64,000 bases of DNA, from NCBI RefSeq assembly GCF_042100115.1, contig NC_091274.1, positions 2,480,001-2,544,000 on the forward strand, given 5' to 3'. Below, in pieces: positions 12,111 to 22,929 of the stretch. The position numbers and the translations under genes were made by a program. Every line of letters starts with the position of its first letter. Positions within the stretch are counted from its first letter, which is position 1. Under the pieces are notes generated by a model, which did no database searches, was not told where the DNA came from, and saw only the letters and a program-made list of their open reading frames with translations. Source of the stretch: Alternaria dauci (lineage: Eukaryota > Ascomycota > Dothideomycetes > Pleosporales > Pleosporaceae).

Positions 12111-12679
12111 GATGGCGACAGTGACAGGTGATGAATCTTTGTGGCGAGTGTGTTGTCAATAGTTGTTGGTTCCCCGATGCTATTTGAAGACGCCGATCAA
12201 GAGAGGTCAGAGCGTAGAGATAAGACAGACAGTCTTGATATAGAAAGGGTGGTAGAGATGACAGGTCATGATTGCAGCTGTTCAAGACTGCTTGCGCCGG
12301 AAAGGCTTGCTTAATTATGTAACAATCTGCGCGTTCTAAGCTTGTGATATGTGGATCCGAGTCGGTCAGCAGAGTTCGGCGACATGTGATGCACCTCATA
12401 TGCTGCATTCAGGGTGTTAAATGTAGTCCCCGATGCGAAGAGCCCGAACGCGGCTTCTATCGGGCATCTCAGCTTTGTGAAGGCCGGTGAAGGAAGCATG
12501 CATGGAAGCCACAATGGAAGGGAGCTGCATGCACGCTAACCCAATCAAGTGGCGGTGGAACTTTCTGCCAGAATCCGTGCCCCGCTTCGTCATTGGCGGC
12601 GTCCTTTGCATCAAAATTGTGAACAACATCATCGCCTCTACACCTACCCGGATCAAGTCAGCATACACGATAACTCAGG
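12111..12679. promoter_or_regulatory. Divergent promoter region, CDO / RBG1
   Basis: 569 bp between two divergent start codons. Frames on both strands have no domain. I assign both promoters here by position only. Confidence 0.4.
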
Positions 12680-14098
12680 ATGGCGACTACAGTGGACAAG
12701 GCGAGTGTTTGCCCTCGGATTACGTCAAGGAATCGCGTGCTAACGTTATGGGCAGATCAAAGACATCGAGGCCGAAGTGAGACACTCCACACAATACGCG
12801 ATCGTACCACGACGACTTACACGGAACACAGATGGCCAAGACCCAGAAGAACAAGGCGACGTCTTTTCATCTTGGTACGGGCTTCACAACCAAACAGTGC
12901 ATGTCGACATGCTTATACATGAACAGGGCAACTGAAGGCAAAGCTCGCTAAGCTCAAGAGAGAACTCCTCGAGCCCTCTGGTGGCGGTGGTGGCGGTGGT
13001 GTGGGTTTCGATGTTGCTAGAACTGGTGTTGCCAGTGTTGGTTTCATCGGATTTCCATCGGTCGGAAAGAGTACGCTCATGAGCAGATTGACCGGCCAGC
13101 ACTCCGAGGCTGCTGCGTATGAGTTCACAACAGTGGGTTGACCGTGTTCGTTGCCATGACGAGCGCTGACAATTTGCAGCTTACTACCGTGCCCGGTCAA
13201 GTCATGTACAACGGAGCGAAAATCCAGATTCTCGATCTTCCTGGTATCATTCAAGGTGCGAAGGACGGCAAAGGTCGTGGTCGACAGGTTATCGCAGTCG
13301 CGAAGACATGCCATCTCATCTTCATCGTTCTGGACGTCAACAAGCCTCTTACCGACAAGCGTGTTATTGAGAACGAATTGGAGGGCTTCGGTATCCGGAT
13401 CAACAAGAGCCCACCAAACATTGTGCTCAAGAAGAAAGAAAAGGGCGGTATCAACATCACGGCGACGGTTCCGCTGACGCACATCGACCACGGCGAAATC
13501 AAGGCTGTGTTGAACGAGTACCGTATGGCAAACGCGGATGTCGCTATTCGATGCGACGCAACAGTCGACGACCTGATCGATGTTATCGAGGCCAAATCAC
13601 GAAGCTACATTCCCGTCATCTATGCGCTGAACAAGATTGACGCCATCAGTATCGAGGAGCTTGACCTGCTCTACCGAATCCCCAATGCTTGTCCCATTAG
13701 CTCCGAACACGGCTGGAACATCGATGAGCTCCTGGAGCAGATGTGGGAGAAGTTGAATCTCGTGCGTGTCTACACCAAGCCCAAGGGCAAGATGCCCGAT
13801 TACTCTGCCCCAGTCGTATTGCGATCAACAGCCTGCACCATTGAAGACTTCGTATGCCTCTCCCCCTCATTTTAAAAGTCCCACGCTAACGGAATGGAAG
13901 TGTAATTCCATCCACAAGACAATTGTGGACAATTTTAAGCACGCTATTGTTTACGGAAAGTCATGCAAGCATCAACCCCAACGTGTGGGACTGTCTCACG
14001 AGCTTGCCGACGAGGATATTGGTACGTATCCCAGTATCACCACGCTGAATGGATAGCATGAGCTCACACATGGACCAGTCACGATTGTCAAGCGCTAG
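12680..14098 (+). CDS. RBG1: DRG-family GTPase (DRG1 / Rbg1)
   Basis: Seven exons: 12680-12700, 12756-12776, 12832-12874, 12927-13132, 13180-13851, 13901-14021 and 14079-14098. The 367 aa match the length of human DRG1. The family is a translation-associated GTPase (OBG/DRG class) that works with a DFRP partner (Tma46 in yeast) on ribosomes. Seen in order: an N-terminal helix [18 protein letters not shown]; a Gly run; G1 GFPSVGKS at 70-77; the EFTTLTTVPG switch region; G3 [18 protein letters not shown]; an insert with [10 protein letters not shown]4 NKID; and a C-terminal TGS-type domain ([15 protein letters not shown] ... HELADEDI) ending VTIVKR. Intron 1 starts with GC (AAG|GCGAGT); the other donors are GT. 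The first three coding exons are only 21, 21 and 43 nt. Confidence 0.95.
12701..12755 (+). other. GC-AG intron in RBG1
   Basis: 55-nt intron, AAG|GCGAGT...GGGCAG, with a CTAAC branch-point match. The join gives VDK then IKDIEAE, as in the DRG family. The nearby GT (GCGAGT) would break the frame. Confidence 0.75.
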
Positions 14099-15785
14099 CT
14101 AAGGTCTTATGATCATGAAATATGACGGGCGTTATGGATCCGGACTTGGGAAGAGTGAGTTGAGCAGAAGGGCCTTTTGGATGGCTGAACATGTCTCACT
14201 GGGGATACCAATGCCAGGTCGCAGCTTTAAGATGACGAACAGAGCGAGGCTGGGAGCCGATCTCGCAGCCTGGATTGGCCGGGGGGGCTCGTTCCAGTAG
14301 CACCGCGGACGACATCAGGACGACACTAGTTGCGGGCAACGCAGCTTACGGCGCGGATCGTACTTGCCAGTCGCCAATCCTCACAGGCTGGTGGCGGTCC
14401 GATACCGTCCGCGAGCTATCAATAACAGGCCTTGTTCTCCTAGCAAAGAGGCGTCGCCCAAGACACTGCTGTCGTCGCGTCGGAGCGACATGGCAATGGC
14501 GCCGCTGGGGTTATTGGAGCGGTCTCAGCTGCCAGCATTTGTTTTTATTCCATATTTGCTTCGGAATTTGATGGATTCAGATCAGCATTGCCTGGCCCAT
14601 TTTTTGGAGCATCGGTTTTCCTTATTGGTCTGCTAACGGGCGCAGCGGTCGATTCGGAGAAATCAGCAGGGGTGGGTAGTGCTGGCGACTCAGAAGGCAC
14701 GCTGTCAGTCGGGCGCTAAATCATTATCGCTGCCGGGACGTGAGTGGCTGGTCGGCAAAACCTCGATTTTCCATGGGCGCGATTATTGCAGCTTTCCGAA
14801 AGCGTTTCAGCCGTCAACACTTTCTGTCTCTCCTTTATGCACAGCCGATGATTGACGTGCTGCCCCTGCCGTGGGAGTCGCCACCACCTCGCGTACCTGA
14901 GCAGCACTGAATCGGCTCCCAGTGTTTCGCGCCACGAGCGTACGGCAACGGCCAGCATGTACTGCGCTGGGCGCACGAGGCGAAGCCAATATGGCGCTCC
15001 CACTCAGCCCATTTCTCATTCGGAAAGCGTCAGATTAGCCGGCTGCAGACGTGCTCAGCGGTGCGAGGGCCCTGATGGGATGATCCTACCCGGCCGCCTT
15101 GACATCCCATTTGCCCTTGCTAGCAGTCAGGCGTCGAGGCATGCACTTGTGAGCTAGCTAGGCGGCCGCATAATTCTGGCCCGCGCTGTCCTAGGGGCGC
15201 ATCCCCGATGAGAGACCCGCACACGCTAAGCCCAACGTTGTCGCTCGCGTTCAAAGTCGCTTGGCCGAATGGCGACCAGGATCACAGAGCACACGCCAGG
15301 CTTGCCGGCAAGCTTGGGCTCGAAACAAACAGGGCTCCTCTCCCGCCAGCTGCAGTAGGCCGCGCCCGCATCGCACAGCCAGGGCCTGTTACCAGTGTCC
15401 CCAGACTTATCCTCAAGTACGCGCTGCAGGCCCGCCGCGCCAGGCTTTCCCTGCAGTTTCAATTCTCCATCTGAGCCCACTGCTTTGCCGCGCTGCTTTA
15501 CACCTATATGTTTTGACCTCTGTCATACCCACAGCGCCTTTTGTCAGCGCTACCCCCGCGAAGCAGGTACTTGACGTGTTGCTGTTTCGCCTCAGGAACC
15601 AAACCCTCGTCTCATGCATGCATGCGCTCGGCCGCTCTGAGGTCACCTACGCCGCTCGGGTATAGCAACACCACGTACAGATGCATATGCCCGCCTGGCG
15701 CCCTACTTTGCTCTGCGTCTAACACGAACACTCGTTCCCACGCTCGCACGGATACACCACTTCTATCCATTTCCTGCAAACCAAC
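14099..15785. other. Intergenic, RBG1 to CENP-B-like gene
   Basis: No supported gene. Open frames at 14716-15665 lie on both strands and have mixed composition. The last 300 bases are pyrimidine-rich and probably carry the promoter and leader of the next gene. Confidence 0.5.
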
Positions 15786-17538
15786 ATGAGCCAATTCCAA
15801 ATGGACCACGAGCACCAACACCACCACCACCAGGAACCTTTCGAGGATCACCATCCTGGATGGCATGGAGATAACGGATACAACCCACATCACCAGTCTC
15901 CGGTCCAAGACTACAATGGCTTCAGCAGTTTTGCGCCGCTCCCAATGGAACCCATCTATGGGACAGGCATGCACCCACCACACCAAACGCACCCGACACC
16001 AAGAACTACACATCCACAGCTGCAGCCTTTGATCATGCCACAGATGCCGCAATGGCCGAGCATGCTTACCAGTCAATCCACTTATCAAGCTTCACTGTTT
16101 CCTTCAGCCCCACTACCGATAACGCCGGCATCCGCGACTCCAGTCTCAGCAAGCTCAACTCACTCCCGTACTTCGTCCACACCACGGAAGACACTTACCG
16201 ACTCGGACCGGAGACGTATGTGCCAGTACCACGAGGAGAATCCTACTGTCAAGCAAACGGAAATTGGAGGTATGCCACTATGATGCATTTAGCCGCGCGT
16301 AGCATTCACTGACGCAACTATAGCAATGTTCGGCGTAGAGCGAAGGTACCACTGCATATGCATCATGTCTCTTACCGTGCTGACTGTTGAGTAGTACCGT
16401 TTCGAAAGTGTTGCGCCAGAAGGAGAAGTACTTGTACCAGGACGACGGCAGTCGATCACCCATAAAAAGATCCAAAGGCAAATTTCCAGACATCGAACGG
16501 GCCTTGTCCAACTGGGCAAGAAACCACCAGAGACAGGGACTACCACTGTCAGATGCCATTATCCGAGAGAAGGCTCGCTTCTTCGCTCAGACTGTTGGGA
16601 ACTCCGAGAGTCATCTCAAGGCAAACAGTACGAGCTGGCTGGAAAAGTTCAAGCAAAAGAATCATCTCATGGGAGCAAGGGGAAGAAAAGGCTCGTTAGC
16701 AGAAGAGTCAGAGGGAACTTCCAATCCGCCATCGAATGCACACACACCGGGGGCTATCTCGCCTACCTCGCCAGGCGGGGTATCACCTGCAACCACAACC
16801 ATGAAAACCAAGAAGAGCCAGGAAAACCTCAAGACAGAGAGCCCAGACACATACGACTTCTCGAACCATCGTCGACCATTCCATTCACAAAGCAGCACTT
16901 CCTTATCAAGTGTGTTCACAGACACAGCTACTAGCCCAACGTCGCTGTCGTCGCCATTCTTCACACCCGATTCAGCGTGTGGACCAAGTCCCTTCGTAGG
17001 CAACCGCCAGCCTGCCAGTGGGCAGCCAGGGAGCAACAACTTCCAGCGGCCGCGAAGCCAGACCTTTCCTATGCTCGTGGGCGTCGAGCAATACATGTCA
17101 CCGCCGGGCTCATCTGATGCATTGACTCCAAAATACGTTAGTAGCGGTGCCCTCGATTCTCCTATGACTGAGATGCCTACCGCGCTACCGGCTATTGACG
17201 AGGCAATGTCGCTCTCGCCAACCCAGGTTCCTAACTCAATGCAGCCACCTCCACTACCAGGTACCAACCAGGTTGATGACAAAGGGTCATCCGCCGACAC
17301 CTCGCCCATTACACCATCTCAAGAAGAAGCTGCCCGCGCATTAGAGCTCGTTATGAATTTTTTCCAGTCTCAGAACGCCGGGTTTGTCGTGGAGCCACAA
17401 GAGTATGTTACGATTGGCAAACTGATGGAGAAGCTGCGAATCAAGCGCAGCTCCGAAAGCCTTCCTTCCGAGATGCGACGTGTGTCAGAGCCCACCTTCA
17501 CTACGTCCAAACTCGAAAGCGTCGACGCAATCCATTAG
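15786..17538 (+). CDS. CENP-B/Tc5-type HTH DNA-binding protein
   Basis: Exons 15786-16269, 16324-16345 (22 nt) and 16395-17538, 549 aa. Introns are GTATGC...TATAG and GTACCA...GTAG. After a His/Pro/Gln-rich N-terminus, residues about 140-185 form a psq/CENP-B N-terminal HTH (SDRRRMCQYHEENPTVKQTE, then IGAMFGVERSTVSKVLRQKE), with the microexon coding the turn-recognition step. A second CENP-B-type HTH follows (KFPDIERALSNWARNHQRQG ... SWLEKFKQKN). No transposase DDE domain follows; the rest is Ser/Pro/Thr-rich disordered sequence with a short helical piece near the end (EEAARALELVMNFFQSQ). It looks like a host-recruited transposase-derived DNA-binding factor, nuclear by inference. Binding site and role are unknown. 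Confidence 0.85.
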
Positions 17539-20500
17539 CAACCGCGCATGTTACCTGGTTCAATGTCGGCTCCGCCCTGTGTCTCCTGCCACAGCACGTA
17601 TACGCTTACGACTGCTCTCTTTCCTGTGAAACGACTTGCCTGAATCGTCTGGTTTTAGAGAGCAAGTCTGCACGACACCCCCGGCTCATGGTACCAGGAT
17701 CAAAAACCCATACGCATGGCCAGCGTTACACACTGCAGGCACTATTTGAATTCCTTTTCACTTGCTACATTATCGTACCAGCATCACTAGCATTGTTTCT
17801 ATTTCTCACTATTCCTTCATTGACATTGACTATTTATTCCCCTATTCCTTTGCTCGACGAACTACTATACCCCCCTTTAGCAGCGCATAGCAGCCGACTG
17901 TTTCCGAATTTATCCCCTTACCTAAAAGGAAGACTGTAACTGCTCACGCGGGCCACTATTCTGTACGCTTCACTTTGTTGCTTTTCAACGTCGATCTCAC
18001 ATCTGCCCGGCGGCCCTCATACGTTGCACTGAGCTGAAACGGAGCGATGGGTTTCGTACGCACTACCGTACACCTATATGTGGGCTTCTGATATAGTTAC
18101 CGACCCTTGCCGAAAGACAGGCTTTACGAAGGGGTCGATCACGCTTGAAATGCTATTAATGCTCAATACTAGTACATGATTGTGCTTCTGATCTTGCTAG
18201 TCATTCTGCCTTGCTTATGGTCTGATCTTTTCCGGACGTAGCCTTGTTCTGATGGAGCACGAGTGACACTTCAGTGATCGGCAAATGATCTGGCTCATGA
18301 ACAGATGGTACTTGCCGCTTTAAGTCCCGTGACGGCGCTTTCGGCATCGCATTGCAATACCGTTGTAGAAGGGATGTGCAAGAAAATTAGGGCAAAGCCC
18401 GCCGGAAAAAAACAACAATTGACCTCGGAAAATACCTTGCCGACAGCATGCCGATCTCAGAAAAGCAGTATTCGTTCGTTCCAGCTTCTGCATCCTGGAT
18501 ACTGCCAAAACGTGAATTGCATGTGAGATTTCCAGGTTCCTTTCGGCAACTTTGGTCCCCCTTCCCCGCCATTACATGGAGCTCAGTGCTCGGACCATTC
18601 ATCCTATTAGCACCTTGCACATCCTTGGTGCATCGCAAAAGTACATACATAGGTCTATTGCGCCAACAGTCGCAATGCATAAAGATCGATGACGAGCATC
18701 GCAGACCAGCACATAGCACAGATCTCAAACTGTTGGGCCTGATCTAGATGCCACCCCAAGCGTGAGGCGCTGCCGTCTTCCCCGAGCGCGCGCCATACTC
18801 GACTGGAAAGTTTGCGCGTTCGTTCTTGTCAAAGGGCTGTCCCGATCTGGATCAGGGATGAGACGAGAGTTCAGAGAAGCGAGGATTGGCGTTGCTACTG
18901 GGCCATCAGTAAGGTGGTTTTAGCAAGGGCAATCGACGTTAAGGCGCCCGAAACCCTGTCATGCCGCGGGGGCGGAGTGTGGCTGCCCCCTAGGCTTTTC
19001 GCTGGCCGAGGTGTGAGCTTGGGCCGGAAATGTCTCAGTCATGCGAGCCGAGCCTCCAACTATGCAGCGAGTCGTTCGCGAGAAGAAGCCGAATCCGTAC
19101 TCGATTGATAAGCAATTAGTTCAAAGTCCACACTTGCTCAGAGTTAGTTGTAGCATGTTGAGCACCACTCTCCGGTGAAAGCAAGTGCGTACACGTTTCG
19201 GAACCATTTTACTTCTTTCACAAAGCCGTTACTTTTGCATTACGGGTATTATGCAGCCCGTTTGATTCTTACCCTGCGTTCCGTTATCGAAAAAGCAAGA
19301 GAAAAAGCCAGTTCGACGCGCGACGCCACTCTGGCTCCAGTTCCCCTTAGCCGCAAAAAGAAGCAACAAGGCAATGTCGTCGGTTTCCCCACCACCACCG
19401 ATGCTTCGGGCATCCTTGCAGGTACTACTATGTTTGTACTTTCCCACACCCGCGTGATGTCAAACTCTTCACCTTTTTTGCTTTCTTTTTCATCCTCTGC
19501 GTTACATTACTGTTCGGTACGGTCCCGGTTCGGTCCGCGACCATGCTCTTTGACAGGCTTACACGGTGTTGTTCAAACGCCGGATGTACTTCCTACAAAG
19601 GTCGCAGTTGCAGTAGCAGCCTTGTAGCGTGTACCATTGGTCTAGACAGCAAAACAAAAAGGAGCAAGGCCTGACGCGCGTTACTTGCATGTCAGAGTAT
19701 AAACAAGCAAAGTAAGAGCAGATGAAGGACGCGCAACGGTAGATCTGTACTTGGTTGTCGCAATTTCACTCTGTTCGGCCCTTTTCTTGTAAGCTCTCCC
19801 CATGTCGTTAGTTGCGGTGTTGCGCGCAACGGCTAGACCGTCATTAGAACCGTATCCCGCAATACGATTGCGATTACGTCCATTTGATCGGTGAAGGACT
19901 GCGTTGCCTATCGTCCGGCCCCCGGATCCGGGCGCCTGACCAGTTGCAAGTCAGAGTCAAAAGGCCGAAAGGCTCGTAGTACCTTTGTATTCGGGCCTAC
20001 GTCAAGCAGTGGCGGCAGGTTGTAGTGCAAGAAGCTAGGAAACCTACGTCCGAAAGTCAATTGTCGCGTTAAATTGCTAGCTCTTGCCCTTATTTCCTTC
20101 GGTAATTCGAACAATCTGCCCAATGATGTAGGAGGCTGACCTTTTTTTCTTCCGCCAATTATTGTATGTGCACAATGTGCTGGCGATAAGCATGGAAATG
20201 TCATTACCATCTTGGTCGTTTGGTCATGCGGTGACCTGCATGAGATTATCCACGTGATTGGTATCTGATGCTGTGTAACGCGGTACGGACCGGCTGAGCA
20301 AAAGAGGAACATGGTACAGCGGTGACCACCAAATTATCTGGTGTAAGGTATTCACGAAAACGTTGTACCGGCACGCAGACCCGTTTTTGATTTGCTGATG
20401 ATATTGTGCGTAGCTGGCTGGGCTGTCTGTTCAGCGTCAAATGCTAGTGCCACGTGTGACAAGGTGAGTTGTGGCAATTGTATCAATTTCCGACGACGCT

Positions 20501-22929
20501 GCATGACAGAGTTGAGTGACACTGCTTGGGTGGTCAACGTGCAAGCGATAGCCATTTGCATCGCTATGTACAGGCAACAGTATGATGCGTTCACCCGTTG
20601 CTGACATACCCGCTAACCTTGCACTTCCTGTCAGATGCACTGATCCGTCGCTCCAGAAGTGTTCTTCAATTCCCAATACGGGTCAATGCATAAACTGGTG
20701 TTGCAGGTGTCTCCGTTGCCGAAGAGGCCGTGGCTTGAGAATCATGTGAGCATTCGCATTGATTATGGCGTGTTACGATTGTCGGTTGCTGTCATCCAGA
20801 CAGTATCATCATGCGTTCAGTAGCACGCGAACCCCCCATCCTTGCCTCATCCTGCGCTATACTTGGACTGAGCGATAGGAACAGCTCAAACTATCTATGC
20901 GCCTGCCGCTTCATCCAGACCGGCTGAGGCGAACATGCCGTACGCCTCACTATTGAGTCTTCATGCCTTGCGCAAAATGACGATAGTTCGGTACCATGTA
21001 ATGATTGCCCACTACGGGTGATGTTTTGCATGTTTGAGTCAGGCCCACCCGCTGCCGTCCCTGCACTAACCTTCCGAGCTCTTTAACCGTTGAAACATGG
21101 GTCAATATTTGCAATGTTGATGCCCATTGCAACCCCTGATGTACCCTCGCTTGACACCAAACCATGGTAGATGCTGGATCGACGTTGCTAGGGTTGAAGG
21201 CATTGTCGCTAGGGATCCTGACGCACTTGCCACGGACTCCGTGCGGGTCAGGAACAGGCGATGTCGCATCTTGTCAGATGCTGAGTAGCGAGCGCTGCTA
21301 GGATCATGATTTTTTGTATTGCGCGTCCCGCGGCTTCGCGAACTAGGTCCGTGTAAGGGTTCCTCGCCTTGCTTCCAGAGCTCATAGGATTAAGGTTCCA
21401 ACGGTCATCCAGGATTTCAGGGTACCGAGTCAGTCGAGAACCCAGCATCAGCGACAGTGACGTCCCGAAGCAGGCAGTAAGCGGCGACCTGAATCCTACG
21501 CACGCGCCCATAAAGCGCGCGTTATTCGATAGGATCAGAAAGGATCAAATGCTCGAGATACAGAACAACTGTGCCGCGAAAGAAGCAGGGAAGGCTGACT
21601 CGATCGTCGTTATGTTCCGCGCAATTGCTGCCCAACCGAATCTTGAAACACGTTAGCGGCAGGCTGTTCAGGAACGTGTTGCCAACTTGTTAGGAACTGC
21701 AACCCTTGCGGAAGCGACAATAAATAGACGGCTACGGGCTGGAGGAGGCGCATGCGGGGTAACATTTTGACGCTTTAAATTTCTTAGCCCACCCTCGCTT
21801 CTGCGATGTTCACTGACTGAAACCCCACGGTTGATACATGGCCTGAGTGAGGCTGAATTATATTTTGACCTCGAGACATGGGTTCGCACGGAGCAGCCGA
21901 GAGCGAGCACGGCGATAAACATGATGCGCAATCATGATCGTTCCCGAACCAAGGTTCTGGCCATATCTCACGCTAGGTGGGGGCTTGAATGCAGGAGGAA
22001 GCGGGACTTAGACAAGTCCATGTTGATACGTGAAGGTGTGTTGGAGCTCGGGACGCTACTTTAGATGAGTCAAGTGTAGGGACGATGCTGGGTCGTCTAA
22101 ATTCTGCTATGCTCGTAAGGATGGCGCGGTAGGTATTGCAGCGTAGACGACGGTCAAGATTGTAACGGAGCTGCGCACATGGTCATCTCGTATTTGACTA
22201 GGCATACCTATCTGCCCCAACGCTCTGACCGCGCATGTCGCCTGCCAACCAATAACCTTGTCCAGAGCCTCCCGGGTATATGCGATTTATCCCCGCGCAG
22301 ATGTTTACATCACACGGACCGTCGCGCTCACCGAGCGACATGCAGATTGTCCAGGCTTCCCATTCGCAGCTGGCGGAGTTGGGTTGTATTCTTCCTGCGT
22401 CGCACAACACTTCCAAGCTTGAGAGCTGCAGCGTTCGTGATGGGGGTGAAGGAAGAGGTGCACTGCGGGGCACCTCGTGGCACTTTCTTTGTAGGTTCCG
22501 TCCGGCAATATCCCAGATAGTCAGGTGCTCGTCACTGCATGCAGCCAGGCCGGAGTCTGGATGCCATGTACCTCAACAATTTTCATAGGGAATTTTCTGA
22601 TTGGCTAGTACCCCTCTTTTCGAGATCAGCGGTGTACCTTTTCCACCACGCTCTGCTACGAGCCCACGATGACTTCGTATACGTGGAACTGCATCATGGA
22701 GCTGCAGTTTCGCTGCTTTAGTGAGCTCTTCTATGACGATTTCATCCAAGTAGGTATGCGATGCAAGGGTTGCGTGTTGCCTTCATTTCAACTTGGTATG
22801 AACGTCCATGTTGACTACGCGACGGGCCGTGCCCAGCAGTTCGCGCATCTGGCGGTGAAAGTCCTTGGTGTCTAGTGCTTTGATCCCCGATACACGACGC
22901 AGAAACGCTTCGCTGACAGGCCCAGATTA
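17539..22929. other. Gene-poor region, 5.4 kb
   Basis: No frame here shows a domain, and none can be spliced into one I recognise. Composition stays near balanced, so this is not a classic AT-rich RIP block. The first 400 bases are probably the 3' UTR of the CENP-B-like gene. I see no transposon ends, tRNA or obvious repeat. It may hold lncRNA, decayed sequence or small genes I cannot see. Confidence 0.5.

Noticed and set aside
16662..17309. 215-codon minus-strand ORF antisense to the CENP-B-like gene
   Set aside because: Shadow of a Ser/Pro-rich coding region, no domain.
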